A stretch of 64,000 nucleotides of DNA, taken from NCBI GenBank assembly GCA_021234155.1, contig JAJEKV010000097.1, positions 2,735,477-2,799,476 of the forward strand, in the 5' to 3' direction. The stretch is from Isoetes taiwanensis (taxonomy: Eukaryota; Streptophyta; Lycopodiopsida; Isoetales; Isoetaceae). The notes beneath the pieces were generated by a model. The model did no database searches. It was not told where the DNA came from and saw only the letters and a list, made by a program, of their open reading frames with translations. Both the position numbers and the translations under genes were made by a program. Positions 62,650 to 64,000 of the stretch are shown here, piece by piece. Each line of letters opens with the position of its first letter. Position 1 is the first letter of the stretch.

Positions 62650-64000
62650 TATATCCACCACCAAGTCAAATGGGGAGCCAAACTAACCGACAGAGCCACC
62701 AAGTCGTGTGGGCAGCCAACCAGCCCAACCAAACACCAAACACCAACCGGGTGGGCAGCCAACCACCACCAAGTCCAAGTGGGGGGAACCAAACACCACC
62801 AACTCGGTGGGTAGAACTCGATGGGAGATCCGATCGATCACCACGACACCCACCCAACAAGTCGGGTGGGTGGGCAGCCAACTAACCAAACAAACACCCA
62901 CCACGGGTGGGCAGCCAACCACCCAGCCCAAACACCACCAAGTCGGTGGGTAGCCAAGCTGATCGATTAGACCACACCATTACCCACCAAGTCGGGTGAG
63001 GAGACAACAACGGCGATCCAAGTCCTCGCCAAGTCGGATGGGTAGCCGACATAGCCATCAAGTCGAAAGGGGGCAGCCGGGTGGGCAGCCAACCACCACC
63101 AAGTCGGCCAAACACCATGGGGGCCAAACACCACCAAGTCGGTTGGGTAGCCAACCAAACCGACAGAGCCACCAAGTCGGGTGGGCAGCCAACTAACCGA
63201 ACCAAACACCACCGAGTCGAGTGGGGAGCCAAACACAACCAAGTCGGGGGAAGCCAACAACGGCGGGCCAAAGACCACCAAGTTGGATGGGTAGCCAAAC
63301 ACCACCAAGTCGCGGTGAGCAGCCAACCACCACCAAGTCGCGATGAGCAGCCAACCACACCAAGCCAAACACCACCAAGTCGCGGTGGGGAGCCAACCAA
63401 CCAAACCACCAAGTCGGTTGGGTAGCCAAAAACTAACCGACGACCAAGCCACCAAGTCGGGTGGGCAGCCAACTAACCCAACCAAACACCACCGAGTCGG
63501 GTGGGCAGCCAACTAACCGAACCAAACACCACCGAGTCGGGTGGGCAGCCAAACACCACCAAAGTCGGGTGGGAAGCCAACGACGGCTGGCCAAAGACCC
63601 GACCAAGTCGGATGGGTAGCCAACCACCACCGAAGTCGCGGTGGGGAGCCAACCACCACCAAGTCGTGTGGGGAGCCAAACACCACCAAATCGGTTGGGT
63701 AGCCAAACTAACCGACAGAGCCACCAAGTCGGGTGGGCAGCCAACTAACCGAACCAAACACCACCGAAGTCGGGTGGGCAGCCAAACACAACCAAGTCGG
63801 GTGGGAAGCCAACGACGGCTGGCCAAAGACCACCAAGTCGGATGGGTAGCCAACCACCACCAAGCCGGGTGGGGAGCCAACCACCACCAAGTCGGGTGGG
63901 GAGCCAAACACCACCAAGTCGGTTGGGTAGCCAAACTAACCGACAGAGCCACCAAGTCGGGTGGGCAGCCAACCAACCGAACCAAAGACCACCGAGTCGG
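62650..64000. repeat. GC-rich minisatellite, continues past the window
   Basis: Degenerate ~28-60-bp units built from CACCAAGTCGGGTGGGNAGCCAAC and CAACTAACCGAACCAAACAC. Higher-order similarity of roughly 230 bp is visible (e.g. GCCAACGACGGCTGGCCAAAGACC at ~63577 and ~63807). Long frames on both strands come from the repeat and are not genes. Confidence 0.93.

Noticed and set aside
62553-63985. Many overlapping 70-200-codon frames, Trp/Gly/Leu-rich on the minus strand
   Set aside because: They follow the minisatellite period on both strands and have no independent coding signal.

Overview
The window looks like intergenic DNA from a large, repeat-rich land-plant nuclear genome. The plant assignment rests on a spliced universal-stress-protein gene, on decayed but intron-bearing plant-type glutamate synthase (GOGAT) exons, on two Ty3/gypsy elements (one a chromovirus), and on thousands of bases of satellite and (TA)n DNA. 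A fern or another large-genome plant fits; the species cannot be told from the sequence. Only one gene (universal stress protein, 27.9-29.0 kb) looks complete and ordinary. Nearly everything else is mobile, tandemly repeated or decayed.

Layout. 0-3.8 kb: the 3' part of a reverse-transcriptase gene of Penelope-like type, split by one putative intron and followed by a perfect stem-loop. 3.9-7.6 kb: a triplicated 240-bp repeat, then a weak two-exon gene candidate with a helix-loop-helix (HeH/LEM/SAP-like) segment. 7.6-16.6 kb and 20.8-21.6 kb: copies, in both orientations, of a repeat made of a conserved 600-bp head plus long arrays of a degenerate ~10-bp GAATC motif. Several copies abut (TA)n tracts. 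16.65-20.71 kb: a 4.06-kb element with 50-60-bp terminal inverted repeats, carrying internal ~190-bp repeats that each hold a long hairpin. 22.4-24.9 kb: a same-strand mosaic of broken host-gene pieces (GOGAT, a phosphoribosyltransferase, a Q-rich protein). 27.9-29.0 kb: the stress-protein gene. 29.9-31.1 kb: a TIR (MITE-like) element. 35.4-38.3 kb: a decayed minus-strand Ty3/gypsy element, interrupted by a LINE 3' end (38.3-39.3 kb) with a tetranucleotide tail. 40.5-44.8 kb: GC-rich tandem repeats. 45.7-60.4 kb: a small putative five-exon minus-strand gene whose first intron holds a 13.15-kb chromovirus with 1.6-kb LTRs and an intact 5-bp target duplication. 62.65 kb to the end: a GC-rich minisatellite.

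The most unusual object is the chromovirus. Between its primer-binding site and gag it has ~4.5 kb of extra sense-strand sequence that looks like three gene cassettes. The first ends in an unmistakable, though frame-broken, histone H3 fold. Gag, protease, RT, RNase H, integrase and a C-terminal chromodomain follow in normal order, all broken by small indels. The small-indel style of decay, also seen between its two LTRs, means sequencing or consensus error cannot be excluded.
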